Origin: Bog-159 sp963738345
GTDB taxonomy: Bacteria; Acidobacteriota; Terriglobia; Bryobacterales; Bryobacteraceae
Assembly (NCBI GenBank): GCA_963738345.1
Contig: CAVTWI010000002.1
Span: forward strand, 3,162,001-3,226,000
Direction: 5' to 3'
DNA: 64,000 nt
Below are positions 26,527-34,967 of the stretch, piece by piece; within the stretch, counting starts at the first letter, position 1, and the number at the start of each line of letters is the position of its first letter. The notes beneath the pieces are model-generated. The model did no database searches. It saw nothing but the letters and a program-made list of their open reading frames with translations, and was not told the origin of the DNA. Made by a program: the position numbers and the translations under genes.

Positions 26527-28910
26527 AGGGCCACGTCGAATGAAAGAGCGTCTATCATGCTATCGAGGTCGGTTTGGGCGTGCTCTTTCTTGGACTCGAG
26601 ATCCTCGATCTCTTTCCGGAGAGTTTCCAAACTGCTTTCCTCGGTGTTGAGCATCTGCACGTAGCGCTGCAGCAGGGCCTTCTCCTCCGGACTGCCTTTG
26701 AGCGCCTTCATGTTCTCGCGCAGGCGCTGCTGATCGTCGAAGATCTTGTCTTTTTGCTCGTCGCGCGCGGTTTTCTGCTCTTTCAGGTTCTCGATCACGT
26801 CCTTCTGCGCCACCACCTTGCGTAACGCCTCTTCGACGTTCTTGTCGATCGACCGCTGTTGCACGAAGGTAGCGATCAGCGGGCCCCCCATGTCCGAAAC
26901 TTTATAAGTGGTGGCTATTGGGCGCGCCTCTTCAACGATCAGGGCCGCCGACTGTTTAGCACCTACTTCGAGGCGAAAACGCATCCATGCCGCGGTGGTT
27001 TCGGTGGGTTGCACCGCGCTTCGCAACTGATAGCCAGAGCGCACGGGGTGCTCCACAATGACCGTACGTGGAGAGTTGTCTTCATTCCGGAAAGTATAAG
27101 TCTTGGTCTCCCTCATCTCACTTTCTTGAGTCATCATGCCGCGGTGGATCCGCACTCGTGTTACGCGTTGTTGATCGCTGCCTTGTTTCGAACTCACTTG
27201 TAACGCCAGGTCCGAAGCATACGACACCAATCTTTTCTCGCCCGCGCGGATAGGGTCCATGATCCCTTCGCCGGCGAACGTCTCTTCTTCAAGCACGCTA
27301 AAACTGCCACCATCCAAGGTCAGGCCGCTGGAGTTGGTGAGCCACAATGCGCGCTGCGGACGCGCGAGGCCAGCTTGCTCGTTCCATATGGATACCTTTT
27401 CGGCGCCTATGGGGGACTGCACCACAGGCACCAGGGCGGAGCGGTTCTTCTGAATAGTGATAGGTTCCTTGAGCTTGTATTCGAAGAGGTCGCCGAGTTC
27501 CTGTCCGTTGGCAGCCGCCTCGGAGTTGGCGCGGACCGCGTAGGTGCCTCCGCCGAAACCGCCTCCCATCCCCGGACCTCGTCCAGTGCTTTTGCTGCGC
27601 CCCCCCAGCGATGCACCGCTGCCTAGAGACCGGCCGCCGCTGACAGACGCAATCGCCGATGAATTCGCCGTGGCCATGCTGCTACCCGTGGCAGACACCT
27701 CCACGGTTTCCGCCGTCGCCCCAACCTGAAGTTGTACATTCTGTCGTGCGGACTTCGCGGCGGAGGTAGCCACACCGGCGATACCGGCCTTTTGGAAACC
27801 CGGCGACTGAACCTCCAGTCGGATCGCGCCTTCCGGCAGCGACTGCAGTTCGTACGTTCCCGCGGAATTGGTGGTGGTTTGCCCCACTAGGGCCGAGTTA
27901 GCATCGAAGGCTTTCACCCCGGCCCCGGCCACCACCGCACCACTCGGATCGGTGACCGTTCCGGTCAGGCGCGCTCCACCCGGAATCAGCGTGGACTCGT
28001 AGGTTTGAGGCGTCGCCGAAACTGTGTCCGGCATCGCGACCACGGGCCGTTGCACATAATATGGCTGCGAGAGATTTTGAATGAACGACTGCGGCGCGCC
28101 AGCCACCAGCGATAGGTCCACATTCTCCCAATCTTGCCCGACGGTGTTATCCACAATGGCCCAGCCTTGCAGCAGGGGCTTGGCGGCGTTCTTGGAATTC
28201 AATACGATGCGGTAAGTAGTCTTCCAGACCGGCGTTTCGCTGATGTAACTGACGAACAAGTCGCGGTCGCCAGAGCCCGCTGTCGAGATGACCATCTTAC
28301 GAGTGTCCGGCTCGCGTGCGGATGAGACCAGGTCGAGGAAGCGCTCGACTTTGCCGGCAAGGCTCTTGTCCAGGAGCCTAACGGAGAATGCGGGAGAGAT
28401 CTCGGTGGTGTGTAAGTCGCCGTTATCGGTGATCAAGGAGAGATAGTCGATCTCGAGCGTGGTGCCACCCGATATTCTGGTCTTGCGTTCGACGCTCAAC
28501 AGCCGCCCGGTGATCACGGTAGAACCGTTGCGAACCTCCAGGCGCGCTCCTCGTAACGCTCCCAGGAATTCGGAAAGCGAACTCTTCTCGTCGGTCGGGA
28601 TGCGCAGGTCGCCCAGTTGGCGCTCGACGGGCGCCGCCGAACCGTAAGCCACGCCTGCGATCCGTCCGCCGTTTAGATCGAGCACGGTCAGTGACTTCAA
28701 GACATCATTCAGTTGTCCCGAAGTAAATGACACGGTGACATCCTGATTTCCGCGAACGCGGCCCAAGTGCTCGAAGTAGCCCACGCCGTTCTTATAAAGG
28801 ACGACGCGCTTAATGGGCAGGTTGGCGGCAGGATCGGCCGGCCGCTCCTGCGGCGCAAGATACAACGGCAGTAATAGGGCAAAACAAAAAGACAGTACGC
28901 CGGGACGCAT
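26523..28910 (-). CDS. DUF4139 protein with inserted carboxypeptidase-regulatory-like domain
   Basis: Secreted protein of 795 residues. After a signal peptide (LSFCFALLLPLYLAPQ) comes the N-terminal DUF4139-type domain (~32-290, PIKRVVLYKNGVGYFEHLG; WKTTYRIVLN; DNTVGQDWENVDLSLVAG). It is interrupted at ~311-470 by an Ig-like carboxypeptidase-regulatory domain (LTGTVTDPSGAVVAGAGVKAF...AGTYELQSLPEG) and a Gly/Ser-rich linker, and resumes with EYKLKEPITIQKNRSALVPV and a long C-terminal coiled coil (~690-785). The inserted module is of the sort found at the N-terminus of TonB receptors. Strong AAGGAG start site at 28910. Function unknown. Confidence 0.85.
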   Translation of the reverse strand: MRPGVLSFCFALLLPLYLAPQERPADPAANLPIKRVVLYKNGVGYFEHLGRVRGNQDVTVSFTSGQLNDVLKSLTVLDLNGGRIAGVAYGSAAPVERQLGDLRIPTDEKSSLSEFLGALRGARLEVRNGSTVITGRLLSVERKTRISGGTTLEIDYLSLITDNGDLHTTEISPAFSVRLLDKSLAGKVERFLDLVSSAREPDTRKMVISTAGSGDRDLFVSYISETPVWKTTYRIVLNSKNAAKPLLQGWAIVDNTVGQDWENVDLSLVAGAPQSFIQNLSQPYYVQRPVVAMPDTVSATPQTYESTLIPGGARLTGTVTDPSGAVVAGAGVKAFDANSALVGQTTTNSAGTYELQSLPEGAIRLEVQSPGFQKAGIAGVATSAAKSARQNVQLQVGATAETVEVSATGSSMATANSSAIASVSGGRSLGSGASLGGRSKSTGRGPGMGGGFGGGTYAVRANSEAAANGQELGDLFEYKLKEPITIQKNRSALVPVVQSPIGAEKVSIWNEQAGLARPQRALWLTNSSGLTLDGGSFSVLEEETFAGEGIMDPIRAGEKRLVSYASDLALQVSSKQGSDQQRVTRVRIHRGMMTQESEMRETKTYTFRNEDNSPRTVIVEHPVRSGYQLRSAVQPTETTAAWMRFRLEVGAKQSAALIVEEARPIATTYKVSDMGGPLIATFVQQRSIDKNVEEALRKVVAQKDVIENLKEQKTARDEQKDKIFDDQQRLRENMKALKGSPEEKALLQRYVQMLNTEESSLETLRKEIEDLESKKEHAQTDLDSMIDALSFDVAL

Positions 28911-28952
28911 GATGGATCTCCTTGCGTACCGGATGATAGCACGCCCCCGCGG

Positions 28953-29879
28953 CTAAGCGGATAACTTGTCCAAGTCCGCTGGCGCGCCGCAACGGAAGCC
29001 GTGCAGTGTCGGATCGATAGAGCGTAGCAAGCCGGTGAGTACACCTCCGGCGCCCACTTCGATGCAACGCTGGACGCCTTGCGAGGCAAGATAGCGGATC
29101 GAGTCGGCCCAGCGCACCGGGTTCGGCACCTGTTCGTAAAGCCCTTCGCGGGCTGCCGCGCCGCTATGCACTTCGCGCGCCTGCCAGTTGTTCACCAATG
29201 GGCAAATCAAGTCGGCAAACTCGGTTGCATACAAATCGGCAGACAGGCGTTCCTGGGCCGGCTTCATGAGTACACAGTGAAACGGCGCACTCACCTGCAG
29301 CAGGACCGCCCGCCGAGCGCCCGCGGCTTTGGCGAGTTCAACTGCCCGGTTGACGGCCCCCGCATGTCCGGCGATCACCACCTGATCTGGCGCATTGAGG
29401 TTTGCCGCGCTTACCACTTCCCCTTGCGCGGCCTGTTGCAGCACGCCATCGAGGGCACCCTCTGGCAAGCGAAGCAGTGCGGCCATGGCGCCTACCCCGG
29501 CCGGGACAGCTTCCTGCATATACTGGCCGCGCTTGCGCACCAATCGGAGGGCATCGGCGAATTTCAGGCTGCCCGCAGCCACTAGTGCCGAGTATTCTCC
29601 GAGGCTATGTCCCGCCACGTAATCGGGCGTGAAGCCTCGCTCGGCTAACACACGATAGGCGGCAGTCGAGACCGCCAGCAGCGCGGGTTGGGTATTCTCT
29701 GTCAGCTTGAGCGCATCGTCGGGCCCTTCGAAACATAGCGTCGAAAGGGAGAATCCCACGGCTTCGTCGGCCTCTGCGAAGACCCCCCGGGCCACGGCAT
29801 ACTGATCGGCAAGGCCTTTGCCCATGCCTGCAAATTGCGATCCCTGTCCGGGAAAGAAGAAAGCTGTTTTCGGTGTCAA
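28953..29879 (-). CDS. fabD: Malonyl CoA-acyl carrier protein transacylase
   Basis: Transfers malonyl from CoA to ACP at the start of fatty acid synthesis; 308 residues, standard length. Motifs are FPGQGSQFAGMGKGLA, the catalytic Ser in GHSLGEYSALVAAG, the Arg in LVRKRGQYMQEAVPAG and the catalytic His region SAPFHCVLMKPA. The start is a TTG at 29879; no upstream ATG or GTG is in frame within reason. Not in a fab cluster here: it lies between a TonB receptor and the DUF4139 gene on the same strand. Confidence 0.92.
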   Translation of the reverse strand: MTPKTAFFFPGQGSQFAGMGKGLADQYAVARGVFAEADEAVGFSLSTLCFEGPDDALKLTENTQPALLAVSTAAYRVLAERGFTPDYVAGHSLGEYSALVAAGSLKFADALRLVRKRGQYMQEAVPAGVGAMAALLRLPEGALDGVLQQAAQGEVVSAANLNAPDQVVIAGHAGAVNRAVELAKAAGARRAVLLQVSAPFHCVLMKPAQERLSADLYATEFADLICPLVNNWQAREVHSGAAAREGLYEQVPNPVRWADSIRYLASQGVQRCIEVGAGGVLTGLLRSIDPTLHGFRCGAPADLDKLSA

Positions 29880-29898
29880 AAGCGATTATAACCGGGCT

Positions 29899-32832
29899 TC
29901 AGAAGGCAAACCGCAGTTGTACGTCGATCTTGCGATTGTAGGTGCTGGGAGAACCAAAGGGTCCAAAACCAGCCAGGCTACGATACTCGCCGAAGTAGGG
30001 CGAACTCAGGTCGCCATCGGGTGTCGCGTAGTTGGGATGGTTCAACGCGTTTCGCGCGTTCAAGCTCAGGGTCAGGTTATATTTGCGGCCCGTCACAGCG
30101 CCGAACGCGCCGGGAGGGGGACCGCCCCCGGGAGGGCCACCGCCGCCCGGTCCACCGCGTGGGCCGCCTCCGCCACCGCCGGGGGGGGGACCCATTTGTC
30201 CTTGGGCGGGCCCGGACTCGCCCGATCCGCCGAACGACCAGGTTCGCGCCAACCTTAAGCCCAGGTTGATAGTGCCTGGACCGCGCGCGGAGTTTCGGCC
30301 GATAGTAGCCGCTCCGGCAGCAGGCTCCAGGTTGAAGCAGCCTAATCCCGCAGCATAGCGCAGGCTGCCACCGCTGCAGGTGGCCGCAGTTAAACCAGCC
30401 ATCAGTTCCGGGCGCTCGCTGGCAAATCCGTCGCCATTCGAATCGAGGCCCGTAGTGATGTCATAAGGTGCCCCGCTTTGGACCATGAAGAATGGGCTGA
30501 TGCTGAATTTCAACGGTAGCGGCAGGCTGCTCCCCAGCAGCAGGCGATGGCGAATATCCGAGTAAGACGAGGGTCCCCACTCCGCCCTCAAGTCGTACGG
30601 ATTGGCGGGCGAGCCTTCGTTATCGTCTTTTCCGTATGACAGCCCGTAGAAGCCGAACAGAAATATCTTGCCCCAATTCACGTTGGGACTGACCAGCAGC
30701 ATATTCGACCGGCTGAAGCCCACCGTCTCAGTGAGCAGGCGCATACTGGAATCGCCATACGGATAAACTCCGTTGACCGGCGCGTTGATATTCACGGACC
30801 GTTCCAAGTGCACGCCGCGATTCCCGATGTAGGTGGCATTCAGGCGAACATGTTGATTGATCTGGCGGTCGACGCCGACAGTCGCCTGATAAGTTCGAGG
30901 CGCCTGAATACCGCTGTAAAGAAGTTGCAATTGCTGTGGCTGCTGGCTGCCTGTGAGAGAAGCTAGCGTGGGCACGTAGGGAAAGAAGTCGGGATCCTGA
31001 ATCAGATAAGACTGCTGGGTAATGCCGTTATAGCGAAAGGCATTCAGTGAGTCGTTAATCCCGATGCGGTCATAGAAAACACCCACACCCGCGCGAAGCA
31101 CGGTCTTAGCCGTCTTACTGGCACTCCCGCCGATACCCCAGGCGACTGCCAGGCGCGGCGCGAAGTCACCATGATCACCGATGTTGGTCTGCGCTTCGTA
31201 GCGTAAACCGTAGCTAAGGGTCAGGTTGGGACGCATGCGCCAGTCATCGTTGACGAACAGGCCGACGTCGAGTTGATTTAGTGCCGTAGTGGCCGTGCCC
31301 ACGTTCAGGCTGAACTGCGAGGCGCCACCGCCAAGCGCACGGATCGCCGCGGCCGACAGCCCTTCCTGTTGGAAAAGCAGCGTACGCCTGTAAACTTCCA
31401 ACGCAGAAAGCTGCTCGGTGGTGCCGGCGATGGCCTGATTATTGGCATCCAACTCAGGGCCAAAGCCGCCAAAGAAAGTGAAGGTGCCTCCGAAGTTATT
31501 GAGAGATGTATCGCGCAGGAGTGATTCCCGTACGCGGCCGCCCCACTTGAGCGTGTGAGTTCCCTTGGTGTAAGTGGACGTGTTATTCAACTCCCAACTG
31601 TTGGTGAGGGTGGCGGAGTCACCGATTTGCGGACCGCCGGAGGTGAACGCGCCGGATACCATCAAAGCGGGAGTGTTGTTATCGGCAACATCATTGAGCG
31701 CGGCGCGCATATATTGGAATCGCGTTTCGTTCAAAGCCCGGGGGCTTAATACGGCGGTCTCGGTGACCTGTACGGTATTCTCCGAGGACGTCTGGTTGTA
31801 GGCTTGATCCGCCAGGCTGAAGCTACCTGCACCCTGTTTGTCATTTTCCACGCGCGTATTCTGATATCGCACGGTCAGGGTGTTGCTGGCGTTGATGGTG
31901 TAGTCGATGCGCGGCGTGAGGGTCGTGCGGTATTGCGGCGTGAGAATCGCCTGATTGATGTTGAGTGGGTCCAGATTCGAATCGAGGGTGGTCGCCAGGA
32001 TAAAGGCGTTCTCATCGATGGTACGGTGCTCGCCATCGAAACCAAATGACGCCTTGTTTTTGAATAACGGACCGCTGATGCTCAGGCCGTAGAACTGCTG
32101 CTGATAGGGCGGCCGCTTGGCCTGCTCGAGCAACGGGCTCCGCGAATTCAAGGCTTCCTTGTTGTACTGCATGAAGGCCTGGCCGCGAATCTTGTCACTG
32201 CCGGGCTTGGTGAAAATCTGAATACGTCCGAAACCCGGACGGTCGTATTCCGGTGAAAACGGATTAGAGTTGATGCGCACTTCCCGGATGGAAGACTTCG
32301 GGGGCAGATTGCCGCCGGTGAATCCGTCGATGTAGATCTGCGCTCCGTCCGGTCCTCCCCCTGGTCCGGCCAAGGCTTGCAGTTGCTGGGACAACTCATC
32401 TGGGTCGTCGGACAATGCCGCGAGTTCCTTTTCCTTCAGGACGAGGGCGTCGCCGTTATCGGCGGTGTCAGCGCTCACCGCGTTGGCTTCAGCCTCCACG
32501 TTCACCACCTGATTTTCCGCGGCAATGACTAACTGCATATCGAGCACTGTGGGCTTTACGATTTCCACATCCTTGCTCTCCACCAAAGTGAATCCTTTGG
32601 CGATAAACCGAACCGTGTATTTTCCTGGTTTCACGTCGTCAATGGTGTATTTGCCGGATGCGTCTGTAGTGGAGCGGAGGTTAGTCCCGCTACCGCGCAC
32701 TTGCACAACAGCCCCTGGAACGGACGCGCCGGAGGGATCGGTGACTACTCCGCGCAGGCTCGCCGCGGTTTGCGCCCAAACATTGATCGACAGACACACT
32801 ACGAGGGCGGACAACGCCCACACTGGTTTCAT
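29899..32832 (-). CDS. TonB-dependent receptor with carboxypeptidase-regulatory-like domain
   Basis: Outer-membrane receptor of 977 residues. Signal peptide (LSALVVCLSINVWAQ), Ig-like carboxypeptidase-regulatory domain (~22-105, LRGVVTDPSGASVPGAVVQV), plug domain (~110-230), then the beta-barrel ending in Phe (QLRFAF). Near residue 890 a Gly/Pro-rich loop (GPPPGGGGGG and repeats) interrupts the barrel and holds a C9 tract (G9 at 30181-30189 on the plus strand). These acidobacterial receptors often carry oligosaccharides or unknown ligands. Good ribosome-binding site (GGGAGC) before ATG 32832; divergent from the two-component system. Confidence 0.9.
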   Translation of the reverse strand: MKPVWALSALVVCLSINVWAQTAASLRGVVTDPSGASVPGAVVQVRGSGTNLRSTTDASGKYTIDDVKPGKYTVRFIAKGFTLVESKDVEIVKPTVLDMQLVIAAENQVVNVEAEANAVSADTADNGDALVLKEKELAALSDDPDELSQQLQALAGPGGGPDGAQIYIDGFTGGNLPPKSSIREVRINSNPFSPEYDRPGFGRIQIFTKPGSDKIRGQAFMQYNKEALNSRSPLLEQAKRPPYQQQFYGLSISGPLFKNKASFGFDGEHRTIDENAFILATTLDSNLDPLNINQAILTPQYRTTLTPRIDYTINASNTLTVRYQNTRVENDKQGAGSFSLADQAYNQTSSENTVQVTETAVLSPRALNETRFQYMRAALNDVADNNTPALMVSGAFTSGGPQIGDSATLTNSWELNNTSTYTKGTHTLKWGGRVRESLLRDTSLNNFGGTFTFFGGFGPELDANNQAIAGTTEQLSALEVYRRTLLFQQEGLSAAAIRALGGGASQFSLNVGTATTALNQLDVGLFVNDDWRMRPNLTLSYGLRYEAQTNIGDHGDFAPRLAVAWGIGGSASKTAKTVLRAGVGVFYDRIGINDSLNAFRYNGITQQSYLIQDPDFFPYVPTLASLTGSQQPQQLQLLYSGIQAPRTYQATVGVDRQINQHVRLNATYIGNRGVHLERSVNINAPVNGVYPYGDSSMRLLTETVGFSRSNMLLVSPNVNWGKIFLFGFYGLSYGKDDNEGSPANPYDLRAEWGPSSYSDIRHRLLLGSSLPLPLKFSISPFFMVQSGAPYDITTGLDSNGDGFASERPELMAGLTAATCSGGSLRYAAGLGCFNLEPAAGAATIGRNSARGPGTINLGLRLARTWSFGGSGESGPAQGQMGPPPGGGGGGPRGGPGGGGPPGGGPPPGAFGAVTGRKYNLTLSLNARNALNHPNYATPDGDLSSPYFGEYRSLAGFGPFGSPSTYNRKIDVQLRFAF

Positions 32833-32932
32833 GATTGCTCCCAGTTTCAGTATTGGCCAAAAACGGCGCGTTGAATCTTAAGTTTTGTAAAAGGCGCAAA
32901 ACCCGGCGCGGATCTGAGTTACAACTGAACTA

Positions 32933-33619
32933 GTGAGACCCGTACTACTGGTGGACGACGATACGGACCTGTGCGCGCTGATGGCCGATTTCTTTTCGCA
33001 AAACGGTTTTGCAATCGAGGCGGCGCACGATGGTTCGCGCGGCCTGGCACGGGCGCTCGAAGGTCAGCACGAGTTGGTCATCCTCGATGTGATGCTACCT
33101 GTGCTGGACGGGTTTGAAGTTCTGAAACAACTGCGTCGGCGCAGTTCCGTGCCTGTCATCATGCTAACCGCGCGCACCGCCCAGACGGACCGCATCGCGG
33201 GTCTGAACGCCGGCGCCGACGATTACCTGCCCAAGCCGTTCGGCCCCGAAGAGTTGCTGGCGCGCATGCGGGCGGTACTGCGGCGCGCGGGGCAAGGGCC
33301 GACACCGCCCGATATTGTGGAGGCCGGCGGTGTACGGGTGAATCCGCAAACTCGCGAAGTATGGGTGGACGGCGAACCGATCGAACTGACGGCCATCGAG
33401 TATGACATCCTCGACTTTCTGGTTCGCTCGAGCGGGCGCGTAGTTTCACGCAACGAACTCGCGGCAGTTCTATACCAGCGCGAATCTACTCCCTACGAAC
33501 GCTCACTCGACGTCCATATCAGCCACCTGCGGAAGAAACTGGAATGTAGCGAGCGCGTCCAGATTCGCACGGTGCGCGGGGTCGGTTACCTTTTCGCGGC
33601 CTCGCCGGAGGCCGAATGA
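32933..33619 (+). CDS. OmpR-family response regulator
   Basis: DNA-binding response regulator of 228 residues. The receiver domain (1-115) has the acidic pair VDDDTDLC, the phosphorylated Asp in LVILDVMLPVLDGFEVL, the Thr of MLTARTAQTDRIAGLNAGADDYLPKPFG and the Lys of PKPFG. The C-terminal winged helix (~130-225) contains ELTAIEYDILDFLVRSSGRVVSR and SLDVHISHLRKKLE. It most resembles CpxR. GTG start at 32933. It overlaps the kinase gene by 4 bp. Confidence 0.92.
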   Translation: MRPVLLVDDDTDLCALMADFFSQNGFAIEAAHDGSRGLARALEGQHELVILDVMLPVLDGFEVLKQLRRRSSVPVIMLTARTAQTDRIAGLNAGADDYLPKPFGPEELLARMRAVLRRAGQGPTPPDIVEAGGVRVNPQTREVWVDGEPIELTAIEYDILDFLVRSSGRVVSRNELAAVLYQRESTPYERSLDVHISHLRKKLECSERVQIRTVRGVGYLFAASPEAE

Positions 33620-34920
33620 GAACCGTCTTTGCCAAGATCCTACTGTGGTCCTTCGGGACGCTGGTGGTCTCGTTGGGTGCTTATTTGTTCATCTCGACAG
33701 GAATGGCCCGGCGTATATCCGGCAAGGGCGGACCCTTCGAAAGAACCATAGCGTTTCAGGTGGACGAAGCTGAATCGACTTATCAGAACGGCGGTCCTGT
33801 GGTGCTGGCCGCTTACCTGCGTAAACTTCAAACCTACTTCGGTCCCGAACATTTCTTCACGGACGCGCATGGTAAGGACCTAGTAGATGGCTCCGACCGT
33901 TCTGCCTTATTAGCGGCCGCGCGCGGCCAGTTGAACGTTGCACATCCGCTGGGCGACCGGTTTGTATTCGTTGCGGCTTCGCAGGACCGGCTCTATAGGC
34001 TTATTGCGACGGGGCGTCCGCCGTTCACTCGCTGGAGCTTTCTGCCTTACTATGGACTGATTTTACTAGTGGTGGTGCTACTCTGCTGGATGCTGGCGGT
34101 CAACATCGCATCGCCGTTGCGCGAGTTGGCGCATACCGTCGAACGCTTCGGCCGCGGCGATTTATCGGCGCGTGTGGGCTCGAGCCGGCGCGACGAAATT
34201 GGCGATGTCGGGCGGGCATTCGATCAAATGGCGGACCGTATCGAAACACTGCTCAACGCCGAAAGGCGGTTACTGCAGGATATCTCGCACGAACTGCGGT
34301 CGCCTCTGGCACGACTAAGTTTCGCCGCGGAATTGACCAAGACCGCCGAGGACCGGCATGCCGCGGCTGGACGCATTACGAAAGAGATCGACCGGCTAAC
34401 GAACTTAGTTGGGTCGCTGGTTGAAGTCACCCGCGTGGAGGGTGACCCAGCCTCGCGCCGGGTAGAGCATCTGGACTTGGAGCAACTTGTAGAGGACTTG
34501 GTCGAGGGCGCGCGCATGGAGGCCGATGCGCATGGCTGCCGGTTCCAAGTGGACTCGGACGGCCCGCTGCCGGTTCGCGGCGACCGTGAACTGCTGCGGC
34601 GCGCTATCGAAAACGTGCTCCGCAACGCGGTTCGCTATGCCCCCAATGGCTCTGTGGTGGACGTGAAGCTGGCCGCTACGGACGGAAAAGCAACGCTGGC
34701 AGTGCGCGATTACGGCCCGGGCGTACCGGACGATATGCTGCCCCGAATCTTTCAACCTTTCTTTCGCGTCGACGGATCGCGAGACAGCCAGACCGGAGGT
34801 ATCGGGCTGGGGCTGGCGATTGCCCATCGGGCGATAGGCGCGCATCACGGTAATATCTCTGCGGAGAACGCCGGACCGGGCCTGCGCGTCAAAATAGAGA
34901 TTCCAGTAAACCTTTCTTAG
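33616..34920 (+). CDS. Sensor histidine kinase, CpxA-like
   Basis: Membrane sensor kinase of 434 residues. Two membrane segments (~10-30, LLWSFGTLVVSLGAYLFIS, and ~140-160, YYGLILLVVVLLCWMLAVNI) enclose a periplasmic domain of ~110 residues. A HAMP domain (~160-210) precedes the H-box LLQDISHELRSPLARLSFAAEL, the N-box ENVLRNAVRYAPNGS, then YGPGVPDD and GGIGLGLAIAHRA. ATGA overlap with the response regulator gene fixes the start. It resembles CpxA, which senses envelope stress; the actual signal is unknown. It lies directly upstream of the rhamnosidase gene, divergent from a TonB receptor, so it may control their expression. Confidence 0.92.
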   Translation: MRTVFAKILLWSFGTLVVSLGAYLFISTGMARRISGKGGPFERTIAFQVDEAESTYQNGGPVVLAAYLRKLQTYFGPEHFFTDAHGKDLVDGSDRSALLAAARGQLNVAHPLGDRFVFVAASQDRLYRLIATGRPPFTRWSFLPYYGLILLVVVLLCWMLAVNIASPLRELAHTVERFGRGDLSARVGSSRRDEIGDVGRAFDQMADRIETLLNAERRLLQDISHELRSPLARLSFAAELTKTAEDRHAAAGRITKEIDRLTNLVGSLVEVTRVEGDPASRRVEHLDLEQLVEDLVEGARMEADAHGCRFQVDSDGPLPVRGDRELLRRAIENVLRNAVRYAPNGSVVDVKLAATDGKATLAVRDYGPGVPDDMLPRIFQPFFRVDGSRDSQTGGIGLGLAIAHRAIGAHHGNISAENAGPGLRVKIEIPVNLS

Positions 34921-34967
34921 CGCAACTTGGTATTTCGGATACACTACTCTTTTCTGGAGGTTTCCGA

